Source: an uncultured Prevotellaceae bacterium (GTDB taxonomy: Bacteria > Bacteroidota > Bacteroidia > Bacteroidales > Bacteroidaceae). Taken from it: DNA of 64,000 nt. The position numbers and the translations under genes were made by a program. Below the pieces are notes generated by a model. That model made no database searches. It saw only the letters and a program-made list of their open reading frames with translations, and was not told the origin of the DNA. The DNA is taken from assembly GCA_902767775.1 (NCBI GenBank), contig CACXIP010000024.1:31002-95001 (forward strand). Direction: 5' to 3'. Shown piece after piece: positions 54,879 through 63,660 of this stretch; the first letter of the stretch is position 1; each line of letters starts with the position of its first letter.

Positions 54879-55078
54879 GAAATTAGATGATATACTTAAG
54901 TATCAAGTAAATCTAACTAACAAACTATCTCATACATGATTATAACTTTTAGAAAATTGCTCGTGATTGATATCTTGTTTTACCACTCCTTAAGAAGTAA
55001 TCCTTCTCGAAGTGTACCTATTGAAGTTGCTCTTTTGTATTAATGAAAAGAGTGAAGTCCAGCTCAGTTCATATTTCA
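54845..55078 (-). ncRNA. Candidate small RNA, about 230 nt
   Basis: A -7 element (TATCTTTG on the minus strand, 55085-55092) points into the 358-bp gap between GH115 and the GH43 gene, and the terminator at 54845-54878 closes the transcript. No ORF longer than a few codons follows. Within the transcript are a 7-bp stem (CTCTTTT/AAAAGAG) and a local AGAAG/CTTCT hairpin. Both flanking protein genes end here, so the promoter has no coding target. No known RNA family recognised. A -33 box was not seen. Confidence 0.45.
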
Positions 55079-55084
55079 CAGGTG

Positions 55085-55092
55085 CAAAGATA
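55085..55092 (-). promoter_or_regulatory. Orphan -7 element of the candidate small RNA
   Basis: Minus strand TATCTTTG, a perfect TAnnTTTG match preceded by TGCAT on that strand. It faces away from the GH43 gene. Confidence 0.5.
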
Positions 55093-55147
55093 ATGCAATC
55101 TAATATGATGCACTTTGGATGATGTATCAAATTGTTTACATTCTATT

Positions 55148-57865
55148 TTATTTTTTGAATTTCCACCAATCAAGGCGGACATCACCTTTTGCCTGACTGA
55201 AACAGAGGTATAAATCATGCTTGCCCACCACATTTTTCACCTTAGCAGACAATTGGCGGTATTTCTCCACCGAACCTGTAGAAGTGATGGTCATCTTACC
55301 AATCTCCTGACCGTCAGGAGCATCTATGCGCAAGGTCAGCGTGCATGCCCCTGTTGCGGCAGCTGAAATGACAAACTGACGGGCACTCTTCTCTCCAAAG
55401 TCCACGCCACGCAGACGGATGTATTCTCCGTCATCAATATCTGTCACATACATATTTACTTTGCCTGGAGAATAAGGCATATCTGCCACCACACCCGTGT
55501 TGGGAATGCCCATCTTGGCACTCTTCAGACCCTTTCCCCATGCCATGGTCTCGGCCTCCACAAGTTGGTAGGGATTGAGAGCCCCCAGCTGTTCGATGGG
55601 TTTCTGGTCCAACCAATAAGGCACCTCGGCAATGGTTCCATCGGGAAGATAGTTGATTTCCACGGCGGAAACCGAACGGCGCTCATGATGTACGAAGGTA
55701 TCAAGATGCATCAGGTCGTAACTCTGGCCGAAGATATAGGAATGCCCTTTGTAGTCGACAATGCCTGGATGATTGCCCCTGTCGCGCTCTGTGGGTCTCA
55801 TGATATATCCCTTGCTCTTCCATGGACCAGTGGGACTGTCACTCATGGCATAGCCCAGAGCCTCCGGACAGCAAGTGGTGGCATAACTGAGATAATATTT
55901 GCCATTGCGCTTGTAGAACCATGGACCCTCCTGATAATGGTCAATCTTGTAGTCAAGTTTCACGATGTCGCCCTTGAGGGAAATCATGTCGTCGTTCAAC
56001 TTCACATAGTAGGTATTTGGGTTGCCCCAGTACATATACGCCTGTCCGTCATCATCCACGAAAACGGTCGGGTCGATGTCATCCCAATGTTCTTTCTGCC
56101 ATACCAAGGGCTTTCCCAATGGGTCCTTGAAAGGTCCATAGGGAGAGTCGGCCACGAGCACACCGATACCATGTCCGTGCAGCGGTGCATAGAGGTAATA
56201 CTTACCGTTGCGCTCCACTGTCTGTATCGCCCATGCACCATTCTCGCGACTACGCCAAGAGAAGTCCTTCAGAGACGCCACTGCCCCATGCTCCGTCCAG
56301 TTGACCATGTCTGTGGTAGACCACAGCAACCAGTCGTACATGAAGAAACCTGCTGAGTTTTTCTCATTGAGGTCAGGGATGTCTTCCGGTGAGGCATCGT
56401 GCGAGGTATAGAGGAAAAGGGTGTCACCCACCAGCAGCGGTGACGGGTCGGCAGTATATTTGGTTTGGAACAGCGGCATATTGACCTGCTCCAATCCGCG
56501 CATCTCCCACCAGTCGAAATTGAACAGTTTCGGTCCCTTCCTTCCAGTGAACACAAAATAGAGGTCATGTACACCTGTGGCATACTCCCTCAAATCCAAG
56601 GTCAGGGTCTGCCATTTCTCCCATCCACCAGTGCCCGGCACCCTCAGCCGGCCCAGCAGTTGTCCGCCAATGCTGTCGACACGCACCTCTATGGCACCGC
56701 CGCGCAGTCCGCTTGCCACACGTGCCGTGAAGGTGCGGGGGATACCGATGCCGAAGTCTACCGAGCGGAGTTTGATATAGTCGCCATTGTGGATGTCGGT
56801 GACATACACTCCGACCTCGTCATTCTGCTCTGTCTTCAGTCCTTTTGAGAAAGCCATTGTCTCGGCCTCTACCTTGCGGTAAGGACAGAAATTCTCCACC
56901 GGCTGCACACCCTCCTCAGTGGGCATGATGGTGGGGAAAGAGCCGTCGGAGTTGTACTTGAACTCCTCCACCGCCACGCTGCGGCCAAATCCGCCACCAC
57001 CGGGCAGTTTACCGTTATGGTAGAAGAAATAGCTGTGACCCTTATAGTCAGCCACACCACAATGATTGGTGAAAGAGCCTGTATCTGACAGCGGCATGAT
57101 GGGAGCCTTGTAGGTCCAAGGACCTGTTGGCGAAGGAGCAGTGCTGTAGGAGATATGCTCCGGCACCCCTCCTGCTGCATAGAGGAGTTGGTAGGTTCCG
57201 TTACGCTTGGTCAGCCACGGTCCTTCCACATAACTATCCTTGTATTGTTTGCCCTGCACACGCTCATTCATGGCAGGAGAGCCGAAAGCCTCCTCTGTCA
57301 TGGGCAGCATGCCCACTTCACCTTCGTAGGAAATCATGTCGCGGTTGAGCTTGAGGTAATATACACGCGGATTGCCCCACATCAGCCATGCCTGTCCGTC
57401 ATCATCGATGAAGACTGTGGGGTCGATATGATCCCAACTGCCGTTCTCAAACAACGGTTTGCCGATGGCATCACGGAAGGGACCCGTGGGAGAATCGCCC
57501 ACAGCCACACCTATCGCCATGCCTTTCGACAGCCTGGAATGGGCGCAGATATACCAATAGAAATGTCCGTCGCGCTCAACACACTGACTTGCCCAGGCCC
57601 TGTCGTCGGCCCATGAGAAACTCTCCAGGGCAAGCGGTGAGCCATGGTCGGTCCAGTTGACCATGTCGGTGGTGGAATATACCCTCCACTCCTGCATCCA
57701 GAAGAAGTCGGCACCATCCTCGTCATGACCGGTATAGACATACATCGTACCATCATGCACCATGGGAGCCGGATCGCTGGTGCACCATGTCTGCACAAAC
57801 GGATTTTGTGCCTTGGCGGTCAGAGCCAACACACAAAACAAAGAAAGGACTGCAATTTTTCTCAT
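55148..57865 (-). CDS. Duplicated GH43-CBM6 glycoside hydrolase
   Basis: 905 aa from M-R-K-I-A-V (frame extends to 57931). Signal peptide to A-K-A-Q. Two full cycles are visible: GH43 (~20-330), CBM6 (~340-470), GH43 (~475-760), CBM6 (~770-905). Both hydrolase copies keep all catalytic acids: first S-D-P-A-P-M-V, H-I-D-P-T-V-F and V-E-G-P-W; second A-D-P-S-P, D-I-D-P-T-V-F and Q-E-G-P-W. Each CBM6 starts R/L-V-E-A-E-T-M-A and contains Y-V-T-D-I-x-D/N-G-x-Y-I. The family acts on arabinoxylan or arabinose-containing glycans. It is convergent with GH115, which acts on related material, and has its own promoter. Confidence 0.92.
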   Translation of the reverse strand: MRKIAVLSLFCVLALTAKAQNPFVQTWCTSDPAPMVHDGTMYVYTGHDEDGADFFWMQEWRVYSTTDMVNWTDHGSPLALESFSWADDRAWASQCVERDGHFYWYICAHSRLSKGMAIGVAVGDSPTGPFRDAIGKPLFENGSWDHIDPTVFIDDDGQAWLMWGNPRVYYLKLNRDMISYEGEVGMLPMTEEAFGSPAMNERVQGKQYKDSYVEGPWLTKRNGTYQLLYAAGGVPEHISYSTAPSPTGPWTYKAPIMPLSDTGSFTNHCGVADYKGHSYFFYHNGKLPGGGGFGRSVAVEEFKYNSDGSFPTIMPTEEGVQPVENFCPYRKVEAETMAFSKGLKTEQNDEVGVYVTDIHNGDYIKLRSVDFGIGIPRTFTARVASGLRGGAIEVRVDSIGGQLLGRLRVPGTGGWEKWQTLTLDLREYATGVHDLYFVFTGRKGPKLFNFDWWEMRGLEQVNMPLFQTKYTADPSPLLVGDTLFLYTSHDASPEDIPDLNEKNSAGFFMYDWLLWSTTDMVNWTEHGAVASLKDFSWRSRENGAWAIQTVERNGKYYLYAPLHGHGIGVLVADSPYGPFKDPLGKPLVWQKEHWDDIDPTVFVDDDGQAYMYWGNPNTYYVKLNDDMISLKGDIVKLDYKIDHYQEGPWFYKRNGKYYLSYATTCCPEALGYAMSDSPTGPWKSKGYIMRPTERDRGNHPGIVDYKGHSYIFGQSYDLMHLDTFVHHERRSVSAVEINYLPDGTIAEVPYWLDQKPIEQLGALNPYQLVEAETMAWGKGLKSAKMGIPNTGVVADMPYSPGKVNMYVTDIDDGEYIRLRGVDFGEKSARQFVISAAATGACTLTLRIDAPDGQEIGKMTITSTGSVEKYRQLSAKVKNVVGKHDLYLCFSQAKGDVRLDWWKFKK

Positions 57866-57895
57866 AAAAATCAGGTATAAAGATAAATGTGGAGA

Positions 57896-57903
57896 CAAAG
57901 GTA
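57896..57903 (-). promoter_or_regulatory. -7 element of the duplicated GH43 gene
   Basis: Minus-strand TACCTTTG fits TAnnTTTG, 31 bp before the start. It abuts the terminator of the upstream lipoprotein genes. Confidence 0.6.
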
Positions 57904-57935
57904 CAAAAAAAAGAGGGGGGGCGTGCCCCACTCTT
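57904..57935 (-). terminator. Terminator of the two-lipoprotein unit
   Basis: On the minus strand AAGAG + GGGG pairs with CCCC + CTCTT around a short loop and runs into eight T residues. It follows the lipoprotein gene ending at 58013 by 78 bp. Confidence 0.8.
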
Positions 57936-58012
57936 GTTGCAAATTGTTTTTATCATGTATCACTGGTTTGCCATCACATCCATCATCTATGCAGACGTGG
58001 CATATCGTGTCG

Positions 58013-58609
58013 CTAATCACATCGAGCCAAGCGATAAGTGTCTGTCTCAAGTCCGTCGGTGGCATCCTTCAACACCAAGGTGAGCGAGTCGCCGAAAAAA
58101 CGGCATTCCTCGGAAGCCATCGAACGTTTGTCGCCATAGAGGACATGCAGTTTGTGGTCGGAGCCCAATTCCCATGAGAACGGCATCCTATACACTTGCT
58201 TCCCATCTTGGAAGTTGAGTTCAAGTCCTGCTCCACCATGGGCGCCCTCCTTTTCCAACTGGAAGGTAATGTCCGCCGTTCCTGAATGCTCCTCCTTCAC
58301 ACCACGCCAGTCGAAATAGACAGTTTCCATACCACCTTTCCATTGTCCGCTCAGCCGTTTGGCAAACTGGCTCAGGAGGATGGAGTCGGCACTATGGTCC
58401 TCTGTGGAACTCGTGTCATTGGGATGATTGGGGTTACCTGTGCTGTCAGGGTTTTCAGGCGGAGTCGGCAGTGTGTCGGGAACTGTGGTCGGCACAGAAT
58501 CCTTGGTGTCAGGCTTCTTTTGGTTGGTATAAGAGAGATTCTCGCGCTCACAGCCGAAGGCTACGAGTGCGAGAATCAAAGATATTACTATATATGCTGT
58601 TTTCTTCAT
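58013..58609 (-). CDS. Lipoprotein of unknown function
   Basis: 198 aa, lipobox V-A-F-G-C (Cys20). Residues ~25-75 are a Pro/Thr/Ser/Asp-rich linker. The C-terminal ~120 residues form a small beta domain (G-Q-W-K-G-G-M-E-T-V-Y-F-D-W, T-A-D-I-T-F, L-H-V-L-Y-G-D), a lipocalin-like pattern. It starts 6 bp after the gene at 58616, so the two form an operon. No family recognised. Confidence 0.75.
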   Translation of the reverse strand: MKKTAYIVISLILALVAFGCERENLSYTNQKKPDTKDSVPTTVPDTLPTPPENPDSTGNPNHPNDTSSTEDHSADSILLSQFAKRLSGQWKGGMETVYFDWRGVKEEHSGTADITFQLEKEGAHGGAGLELNFQDGKQVYRMPFSWELGSDHKLHVLYGDKRSMASEECRFFGDSLTLVLKDATDGLETDTYRLARCD

Positions 58610-58615
58610 GCAGTC

Positions 58616-59218
58616 CTATTCCCTTGCCCTGAAGATGCGCCTGGGTGCGTCAGAAGCCTTGGAAGCCTCTGGATTCTTGGCTTTGGCTTTCTCCATGCCC
58701 ACCTTGTTCTCATTGGAATAGTAGTCGTAATAGTAACGAGAGTCATATCCCCAATAGTAGCTGCCCCAGTTGGGTGAGTCAACATGCCTCAGGCGGAATT
58801 GCTGCCAACCTCCGTCTCCCAATTCGATGGAGCCATTGAAGTAGTAATCGTCAAGCGAATAGTCGCGTATCCTCACATAGGTACCGTCCTCGATGAAATG
58901 TATCCGGATAACACCATAATCGACCGTCCACTGGATATGGTTGGCAATATAATTGCGGCCCCATCCATAGCCATTGTAGTAATCAACCCAGTAACCGTCG
59001 CCCGAAGCATACCTATAGGGGTCGCGCAGGAAGCAGATTTCCGAGTAGGAAGCATCAACATACTGATCATAATAGTCGAAATAATATGACGTATACATGT
59101 CGCCTTCCCATGTTCCCTCAAGAGTTCTTGCAATGTATTCATCATCATCACAACTTGTGAATGAGAATGCCAGCATGGCCATAAGGGCCATCATGATGGT
59201 TTTGATGTTCGTTTTCAT
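58616..59218 (-). CDS. Tyrosine-rich lipoprotein of unknown function
   Basis: 200 aa, lipobox F-T-S-C (Cys23). The mature protein is very rich in Tyr, with runs such as Y-Y-F-D-Y-Y-D-Q-Y and Y-Y-D-Y-Y; a lipocalin-like L-E-G-T-W-E-G-D start and repeated beta strands suggest a single barrel domain. The tail is basic and alanine-rich. First gene of a two-lipoprotein operon with promoter at 59248-59255. Confidence 0.75.
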   Translation of the reverse strand: MKTNIKTIMMALMAMLAFSFTSCDDDEYIARTLEGTWEGDMYTSYYFDYYDQYVDASYSEICFLRDPYRYASGDGYWVDYYNGYGWGRNYIANHIQWTVDYGVIRIHFIEDGTYVRIRDYSLDDYYFNGSIELGDGGWQQFRLRHVDSPNWGSYYWGYDSRYYYDYYSNENKVGMEKAKAKNPEASKASDAPRRIFRARE

Positions 59219-59247
59219 GACTGTAGAGTTTTAGTTGTTTACTGGTG

Positions 59248-59255
59248 CAAAGATA
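59248..59255 (-). promoter_or_regulatory. -7 element of the two-lipoprotein operon
   Basis: Minus-strand TATCTTTG, perfect TAnnTTTG, 30 bp before the start at 59218. Confidence 0.65.
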
Positions 59256-59359
59256 AGGCATTATTGCCATACCTGCAAATGAAAACCCGCAATTCGTCGG
59301 GGATTTTCCCTATTTTGGCATCGGGATTTCCCCAAGAACCGTTTTTTCCTTTCCTTGTC

Positions 59360-61231
59360 TCAATAACGACCAAGTATGATGTCCACGATGACCATTGCAT
59401 CGGTCACATTGATGACTCCGTCGTTCATAATGTCGGCATGGTAGGAACAAAACTTTTCGTTTTCCTTATTCAGGATTTCATCCACCACCAGCATCACATC
59501 CGTCACATTGACAATGCCATCGTGGTTGACATCTCCTGAACGGAACTGGTTTTCATGGTGCATGCGGAAATCACTGTAGAAGTTCGCCCTGACAACACCC
59601 TCCTCCTCAATGATGTCTTCAAGGGCGATATTGGACATTTCCCCCACATATGCTGCAAAATTTGTGATATTGAGGGTGTCGTTGAGCGCCGTTGCCTGTG
59701 TTGTCCCCGGGAACGGGTCGCCTGCGATATTGTTGAAGAAATCATTAGAGGTTATTTTTTTCCCGTTGATGGTCTTTCCAATATTGTATTGGGCAAACAG
59801 CCATCCATCGGCAGGGACGACGGTCATGCGTGGATGCCCCTTGACATTGTTGACAGAATTGGAAGTCAGGGAAAAGTCATTTGGACTATAATCAACATGG
59901 TATACCACGAGGCCATGCCCTTTCTGGTATGTATTGCATCCTATGTTCTGTATATTCTCTATAAGGTAATACTCATTGCCTGTATTATCGTTGGGATTGG
60001 GAATCCGATAAGCCTCCCCTCCCTTGTCCAACGGCTTGATTTCCAATTCGGTGTCTTCAGTAAGAGACGGAATAGTTATCCAACCGAAAGACTCCCGTTC
60101 CCAGGCATTCAGCGCAGCAGGGGCATAACCATTAAGGATGTAGTTTCCACTGTCCATCAGGCTCCAGTACTCCATGCCTTGGTTGTCGCCTTTCACTGCC
60201 GTCTTGGTGGGATAGAAATCAGGCATGCCCATAGTGTGGCAAAACTCATGGCAGAGCGTCCCTGTCCCATTGATGCGCTTGAAAGGAGGGCCAGTCCAAC
60301 AATCGGGGAAGCCATTGAGTTCGGCACTCACAGCATAACGCGACACCCTTTTTCCATCATATTTTCCACCACTTGTCGTGCCCGACTTGGGCCAAATACA
60401 CGTACTGGCGTTACCCGACATGGACTGTGAATATCCCGCATAAATGATGATGACAAGGTCGACCATATCATCACCATTGGCATCATATTGAGAGAAATCC
60501 AGACTATCGTCCATCAACGTGCATGCATTCTGGAAGAGCAAGTCCATATGCTCATCCTTGCCATCGCTTCGAGTTCCTCCATAGATCTTCAGGGAGTCAG
60601 TAAGAGTGACCGGCCCATAGACATCAAACTCTGGCTCGAACTGTCCAAAACTCACCTTGGAAAAATAACGTCTCACACTTGCAATATTCCGGTCCTCACC
60701 ATTGCCATTGTCGGGAAGTGTCTTCATCAAGTTGAAATACTCATCAAACGAACGTTTGGGATTCTTGATGGAGAACTTCTCATCCTTGAACTCCGCCAAA
60801 ATCACGACCGCTCTCGGTGAACCTGTATGCGGAAACATAGTGGAAGTAGCAATCACTGGTTCACGCTTGATTTTGCGGCGGGCTGCTTCCTGAAAACCTG
60901 CGCTCACATATTCCTCAACATGCTGTGCTGCCACCAACCGCCGCTCTGCAGCACCACGTTGATTGGCCTGATGGGCAAGTTGGGCTGTCGCCACCAAATC
61001 ACCCTGGCTGTCAATCTTCCCCACATACCATGAACCATCTTGCTCCACCACCAGCACACCATCAGTTGTCATGCAGTAATGGAAATCCTCATCGCCATAT
61101 TGGACGATGGTCAGCCATGAACCATCCGCCTGCCTCACCTCAACGGGGAAAGGCCAGGCCTTCACAGCATGAGCGCCAATGGCACAGAGTGATATGAGAA
61201 AAACAAGTAATATTTTTCGCATCAAGTTCAT
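59360..61231 (-). CDS. M6-family metalloprotease with dockerin-like C-terminus
   Basis: 623 aa (an alternative start is Met4 at 61222). Signal peptide to A-H-A. Residues ~25-125 look like a propeptide. The catalytic domain has H-E-F-C-H-T-M-G-M-P-D (His328, Glu329, His332, Asp338), the extended zinc motif of immune-inhibitor-A/M6 proteases, and D-A-N-G-D-D-M-V-D-L-V upstream. Residues ~570-623 hold two calcium-loop repeats, D-V-N-H-D-G-I-V-N-V-T-D-V and D-I-M-N-D-G-V-I-N-V-T-D-A, which form a dockerin-like module. Secretion is expected. It has its own promoter and no obvious partner; no cohesin is seen in the window. Confidence 0.87.
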   Translation of the reverse strand: MNLMRKILLVFLISLCAIGAHAVKAWPFPVEVRQADGSWLTIVQYGDEDFHYCMTTDGVLVVEQDGSWYVGKIDSQGDLVATAQLAHQANQRGAAERRLVAAQHVEEYVSAGFQEAARRKIKREPVIATSTMFPHTGSPRAVVILAEFKDEKFSIKNPKRSFDEYFNLMKTLPDNGNGEDRNIASVRRYFSKVSFGQFEPEFDVYGPVTLTDSLKIYGGTRSDGKDEHMDLLFQNACTLMDDSLDFSQYDANGDDMVDLVIIIYAGYSQSMSGNASTCIWPKSGTTSGGKYDGKRVSRYAVSAELNGFPDCWTGPPFKRINGTGTLCHEFCHTMGMPDFYPTKTAVKGDNQGMEYWSLMDSGNYILNGYAPAALNAWERESFGWITIPSLTEDTELEIKPLDKGGEAYRIPNPNDNTGNEYYLIENIQNIGCNTYQKGHGLVVYHVDYSPNDFSLTSNSVNNVKGHPRMTVVPADGWLFAQYNIGKTINGKKITSNDFFNNIAGDPFPGTTQATALNDTLNITNFAAYVGEMSNIALEDIIEEEGVVRANFYSDFRMHHENQFRSGDVNHDGIVNVTDVMLVVDEILNKENEKFCSYHADIMNDGVINVTDAMVIVDIILGRY

Positions 61232-61281
61232 ATTATCAAGTGTTTGTTTTTCGTATGCTGGTCTTTATCTTCAATTTTATG

Positions 61282-61289
61282 CAAAGGTA
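61282..61289 (-). promoter_or_regulatory. -7 element of the M6 protease gene
   Basis: Minus-strand TACCTTTG, TAnnTTTG, 51 bp before the start. The promoter region is shared with the divergent glutathione peroxidase gene. Confidence 0.6.
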
Positions 61290-61308
61290 ACAATTTTATT
61301 TGAGAAAA

Positions 61309-61340
61309 TTTGTCTTCCTTCTTTTTTTTGTGTAACTTTG
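61309..61340 (+). promoter_or_regulatory. Promoter of the glutathione peroxidase gene
   Basis: TTTG (61309-61312), 20 bp, TAACTTTG (61333-61340). The start codon follows at 61389. Confidence 0.7.
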
Positions 61341-61388
61341 GCTGCACCGAATTAATCGCAACCTTTTTTTATCAATATATCAAACACA

Positions 61389-61940
61389 ATGAGAACAATT
61401 TACGATTTCACTGTCAAGGACAGAAAGGGTGGCAATGTATCGCTGAAAGAGTATGCCAATGAGGTCATCCTCATCGTCAACACTGCTACCAAATGTGGTT
61501 TCACCCCTCAGTACGAGGAATTGGAGCAACTCTACGAGCGCCATCACTCACAAGGATTCACCATTCTCGACTTCCCCTGCAACCAATTTGGCCAACAAGC
61601 CCCTGGCACCGATGAGTCGATACACAACTTCTGCAAGCTCACCTATGGCACTGAGTTCCCTCGTTTCAAGAAAGTGAAGGTGAACGGTGACAATGCCGAC
61701 CCTCTCTTCAAGTATCTGAAAGAACAAAAAGGTTTTGCCGGGTTCAACATGGAGCATCCCATCGCCCACATCCTCGACGACATGCTCACCCAGGCAGACC
61801 CCAACTATAAAGACTCTCCCGATATCAAGTGGAATTTCACCAAATTCCTTATCAACAAGAGCGGCATGGTGGTGGCCCGTTTCGAACCCACTGAGTCCAT
61901 CGAGGTCATTGAGAAACAAATCATCGACTTGCTGAAATAG
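61389..61940 (+). CDS. Glutathione peroxidase-family thiol peroxidase
   Basis: 183 aa, cytoplasmic. The catalytic tetrad is intact: Cys36 in T-K-C-G-F-T, Gln70 in F-G-Q-Q, and Trp148-Asn149 in K-W-N-F-T-K-F. It is a cysteine (not selenocysteine) enzyme that reduces peroxides, most likely using thioredoxin in this lineage. Thioredoxin reductase follows after 53 bp, which supports a thioredoxin-fed peroxidase unit. The gap between them carries a copy of the TAGGAG repeat. Confidence 0.95.
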   Translation: MRTIYDFTVKDRKGGNVSLKEYANEVILIVNTATKCGFTPQYEELEQLYERHHSQGFTILDFPCNQFGQQAPGTDESIHNFCKLTYGTEFPRFKKVKVNGDNADPLFKYLKEQKGFAGFNMEHPIAHILDDMLTQADPNYKDSPDIKWNFTKFLINKSGMVVARFEPTESIEVIEKQIIDLLK

Positions 61941-61943
61941 ATT

Positions 61944-61967
61944 TTTAGGAGTATAGGAGTTTAGACA
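61944..61967 (+). repeat. Dispersed TTTAGGAG-type repeat copy
   Basis: TTTAGGAGTATAGGAGTTTAGACA just after the peroxidase stop matches the repeated units at 52085-52250. Two distant intergenic copies indicate a dispersed family. Confidence 0.65.
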
Positions 61968-61993
61968 TTACTTCTTCAACTACATTTACCAAT

Positions 61994-62935
61994 ATGGAGA
62001 GAGAACATGTAAAATGCCTGATTATCGGCAGCGGACCAGCAGGCTACACAGCAGCCATCTATGCGTCGCGCGCCAACCTTCAGCCCGTGGAGTACTGTGG
62101 TCTGCTCATCGGCGGCCAACTCACCCAGACCACCGAGGTTGAGAATTTCCCGGGTTATCCTGATGGAGTGGACGGCAACCAGATGATGCTTGACCTGAGG
62201 ACACAGGCAGAGCGCTTGGGAGCCGATATCCGCGATGGCGAGATTGTGAAGGCCGACCTCAGTGCTCAGCCATACGTGCTGACCACCGACAATGGTCATG
62301 AGATAGAGGCTGATACCATAATTATCGCTACAGGTGCATCTGCCAAATATTTGGGACTCGACGACGAGAAGAAGTATAGCGGACAAGGAGTGTCGGCCTG
62401 CGCCACCTGCGACGGTTTCTTCTACCGCAAGCGCACCGTCGCTGTTGTTGGAGGCGGAGATACAGCTTGTGAGGAGGCTCTTTACTTGGCTGGTCTTGCC
62501 AAGAAGGTATATATGATTGTGCGCAAGCCTTATCTCCGTGCCTCAGATGTGATGCAGCGACGTGTGATGGAGAATGAGAAGATAGAAGTGCTCTTTGAGC
62601 ACAACACGGTTGGTCTGTATGGAGAGAATGGTGTGGAGGGTGCCCATCTTGTGCGCCGCAAGGGTGAGCCTGATGAGGAATACTACGATCTGCCCATCGA
62701 CGGATTCTTCCTCGCCATCGGTCATAAGCCCAACTCCGACCTCTTCCGTCCCTGGCTTGCCACTGATGAGACCGGATATATCCTCACCATCGATGGTACA
62801 CCCCGAACAGCTCTTCCTGGAGTATTTGCCGCGGGTGATGTGGCAGACCCACACTACCGCCAGGCCATCACGGCAGCAGCGAGTGGTTGCAAGGCAGCCA
62901 TCGAAGCCGACCGCTACCTCAGGGGTATCAGCTGA
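61994..62935 (+). CDS. trxB: Thioredoxin reductase
   Basis: 313 aa, cytoplasmic FAD enzyme that reduces thioredoxin with NADPH. FAD-binding G-S-G-P-A-G (residue ~12), the redox pair C-A-T-C (Cys136 and Cys139), the NADPH-binding G-G-G-D-T-A-C-E, and the C-terminal F-A-A-G-D-V ... Y-R-Q-A-I-T-A-A-A-S-G-C are all intact. It likely supplies electrons to the adjacent peroxidase and, across the membrane, to the secreted thioredoxin-fold proteins. Confidence 0.97.
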   Translation: MEREHVKCLIIGSGPAGYTAAIYASRANLQPVEYCGLLIGGQLTQTTEVENFPGYPDGVDGNQMMLDLRTQAERLGADIRDGEIVKADLSAQPYVLTTDNGHEIEADTIIIATGASAKYLGLDDEKKYSGQGVSACATCDGFFYRKRTVAVVGGGDTACEEALYLAGLAKKVYMIVRKPYLRASDVMQRRVMENEKIEVLFEHNTVGLYGENGVEGAHLVRRKGEPDEEYYDLPIDGFFLAIGHKPNSDLFRPWLATDETGYILTIDGTPRTALPGVFAAGDVADPHYRQAITAAASGCKAAIEADRYLRGIS

Positions 62936-62980
62936 ATACGAAGTATTTTATTAATTGAAGAGTAATTTTAACTCAAGAAG

Positions 62981-63658
62981 ATGAAGATACTGTCACGGTC
63001 TTTTTTAATCACGACCATCATATTGCTGGCACTGCCCTTGACGGGCAGTGCTCAGCGATTGTTCTCAAAGGGTTCCACTATCGAAGATCTGGTCCCGGAG
63101 GGATGGCATGTCACCCAAGCTCAGGGCGACCTCAACAAAGATGGTATCACAGACTTGGCGATGATTGTCATTCCCAATGACGAGGATCAGATGGAAGTCA
63201 GAGAAAATGGTACTGTCTTCAACTCCAACTCACCCATCCTCGCCATTTACAAAGGCTTACGTGAAGGGGGCTATTCCCTTATGAAGTTATATGATGATAT
63301 CATGGAAGAACTTGAAAACGAGGGGGTATCCATCGACCGTTCAATAGAAATCACAGACCGTGGCGTATTGAAAATCTTTGTTTCCTATTTCTTTACCATG
63401 GGGGGATGGTCGGTGCCTTCCGCCACCTACCTCTTCCGTCTGCAAAATGGGGATTTCTACCTCATCGGCAAAGACACGGATGTCTTTTCCCGCAACACGG
63501 GAGAGGCTGAGAAGGTCAGTTACAACTACCTCACCCGCAAATGCCAGCGCATCCTCTACAATGCCATGGAAGACAACGTGAAGCCCAAGGAGAAGTGGAG
63601 CAACCTTCCCAAAAAGCCTCTCCAACGGTTGGGCACTTTCACCATCTCTGCCGAATAA
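62981..63658 (+). CDS. Secreted protein of unknown function
   Basis: 225 aa with a signal peptide (to G-S-A-Q). After the start comes a D-L-N-K-D-G-I-T-D-L-A-M calcium-loop-like piece as in FG-GAP repeats, then beta strands (V-L-K-I-F-V-S-Y-F-F, A-T-Y-L-F-R-L-Q-N-G-D-F-Y-L-I-G). No catalytic motif. It lies 45 bp after trxB in the same direction and may be cotranscribed. No family assigned. Confidence 0.72.
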   Translation: MKILSRSFLITTIILLALPLTGSAQRLFSKGSTIEDLVPEGWHVTQAQGDLNKDGITDLAMIVIPNDEDQMEVRENGTVFNSNSPILAIYKGLREGGYSLMKLYDDIMEELENEGVSIDRSIEITDRGVLKIFVSYFFTMGGWSVPSATYLFRLQNGDFYLIGKDTDVFSRNTGEAEKVSYNYLTRKCQRILYNAMEDNVKPKEKWSNLPKKPLQRLGTFTISAE

Positions 63659-63660
63659 CT

